Below are positions 63,969 through 64,000 of a DNA stretch of 64,000 bases, one piece after another (the first letter of the stretch is position 1; every line of letters begins with the position of its first letter). Under the pieces are notes generated by a model. The model did no database searches and was not told the DNA's origin. It saw nothing but the letters and a program-made list of their open reading frames with translations. The DNA is taken from the NCBI RefSeq assembly GCF_014644295.1, contig NZ_BMKK01000008.1, forward strand, positions 1 through 64,000, read 5' to 3'. Source of the DNA: Emticicia aquatilis. GTDB taxonomy: Bacteria; Bacteroidota; Bacteroidia; Cytophagales; Spirosomataceae. The position numbers were made by a program, and so were the translations under genes.

Positions 63969-64000
63969 CACGAAAGCATAAATCTATTAAATTTTCGTGA

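Overview
The window looks like a chromosomal segment of a Bacteroidota bacterium, probably order Cytophagales (Emticicia/Runella-like; this placement is inference). The base composition is low in G+C. Several genes are preceded by the Bacteroidota -7 box TAnnTTTG, and ribosome-binding sites are not purine-rich. Typical secreted architectures are present (SprB-type repeats, a 3-coathanger-type C-terminus, GEVED and MopE-like domains), together with Tat-type signals on oxidoreductases. I recognised 53 protein genes. I saw no rRNA, tRNA, CRISPR array or transposase gene.

Region 1 (1-25.3 kb) is a mixed accessory stretch. It holds a giant secreted ThuA / sugar dehydrogenase / cytochrome c protein, and a small gene repeating its last domain. 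Also present are a luciferase-like oxidoreductase, three AraC regulators, an aldo/keto reductase, a Bcr/CflA-type efflux pump, FAD and Fe(II)/2OG oxygenases, a GMC dehydrogenase with its Tat-borne partner, and a molybdenum hydroxylase pair of the IorAB type. Two paralogous pairs (a small beta-rich envelope protein next to an AraC regulator) lie at 5.8-7.4 and 18.5-20.3 kb.

Region 2 (25.5-31.0 kb) is a hexarate catabolic operon: GntP-family permease, galactarate dehydratase (garD), glucarate dehydratase (gudD) and 5-dehydro-4-deoxyglucarate dehydratase (kdgD). It would take galactarate and glucarate to 2-oxoglutarate semialdehyde; the last dehydrogenase is not in the window. A large modular secreted metalloprotease follows.

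Region 3 (35.9-62.8 kb) is almost entirely on one strand. It mixes secreted carbohydrate enzymes with cytoplasmic enzymes that resemble an aromatic-ring pathway. The secreted set is GH78 alpha-L-rhamnosidase, an acetylesterase/polysaccharide deacetylase fusion, CE15 glucuronoyl esterase, GH2 and GH3. The cytoplasmic set is FAD hydroxylase, extradiol-type VOC dioxygenase, C-C type alpha/beta hydrolase, HisD-like dehydrogenase, three SDRs, a KynB-like cyclase, a FAH-family hydrolase, a cupin, and ABM, Dabb and NTF2-like proteins. I infer a pathway for a plant phenolic glycoside or lignin-carbohydrate ester. The substrate is unproven and no SusC/SusD transporter is present.

The most unusual signal is a set of short iteron-like repeats in inverted arms. 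They fill spacers across 13.9-58.6 kb. Two small four-helix-bundle genes, 50148-50510 and 56620-57003, are each bracketed by inverted arms, each by a different repeat family. The same repeats also occur without a gene in many spacers, supply sequence around start codons, and have entered reading frames in frame. This recalls the intervening sequences of 23S rRNA, which also carry four-helix-bundle genes between complementary ends, and may be an undescribed class of small mobile element.
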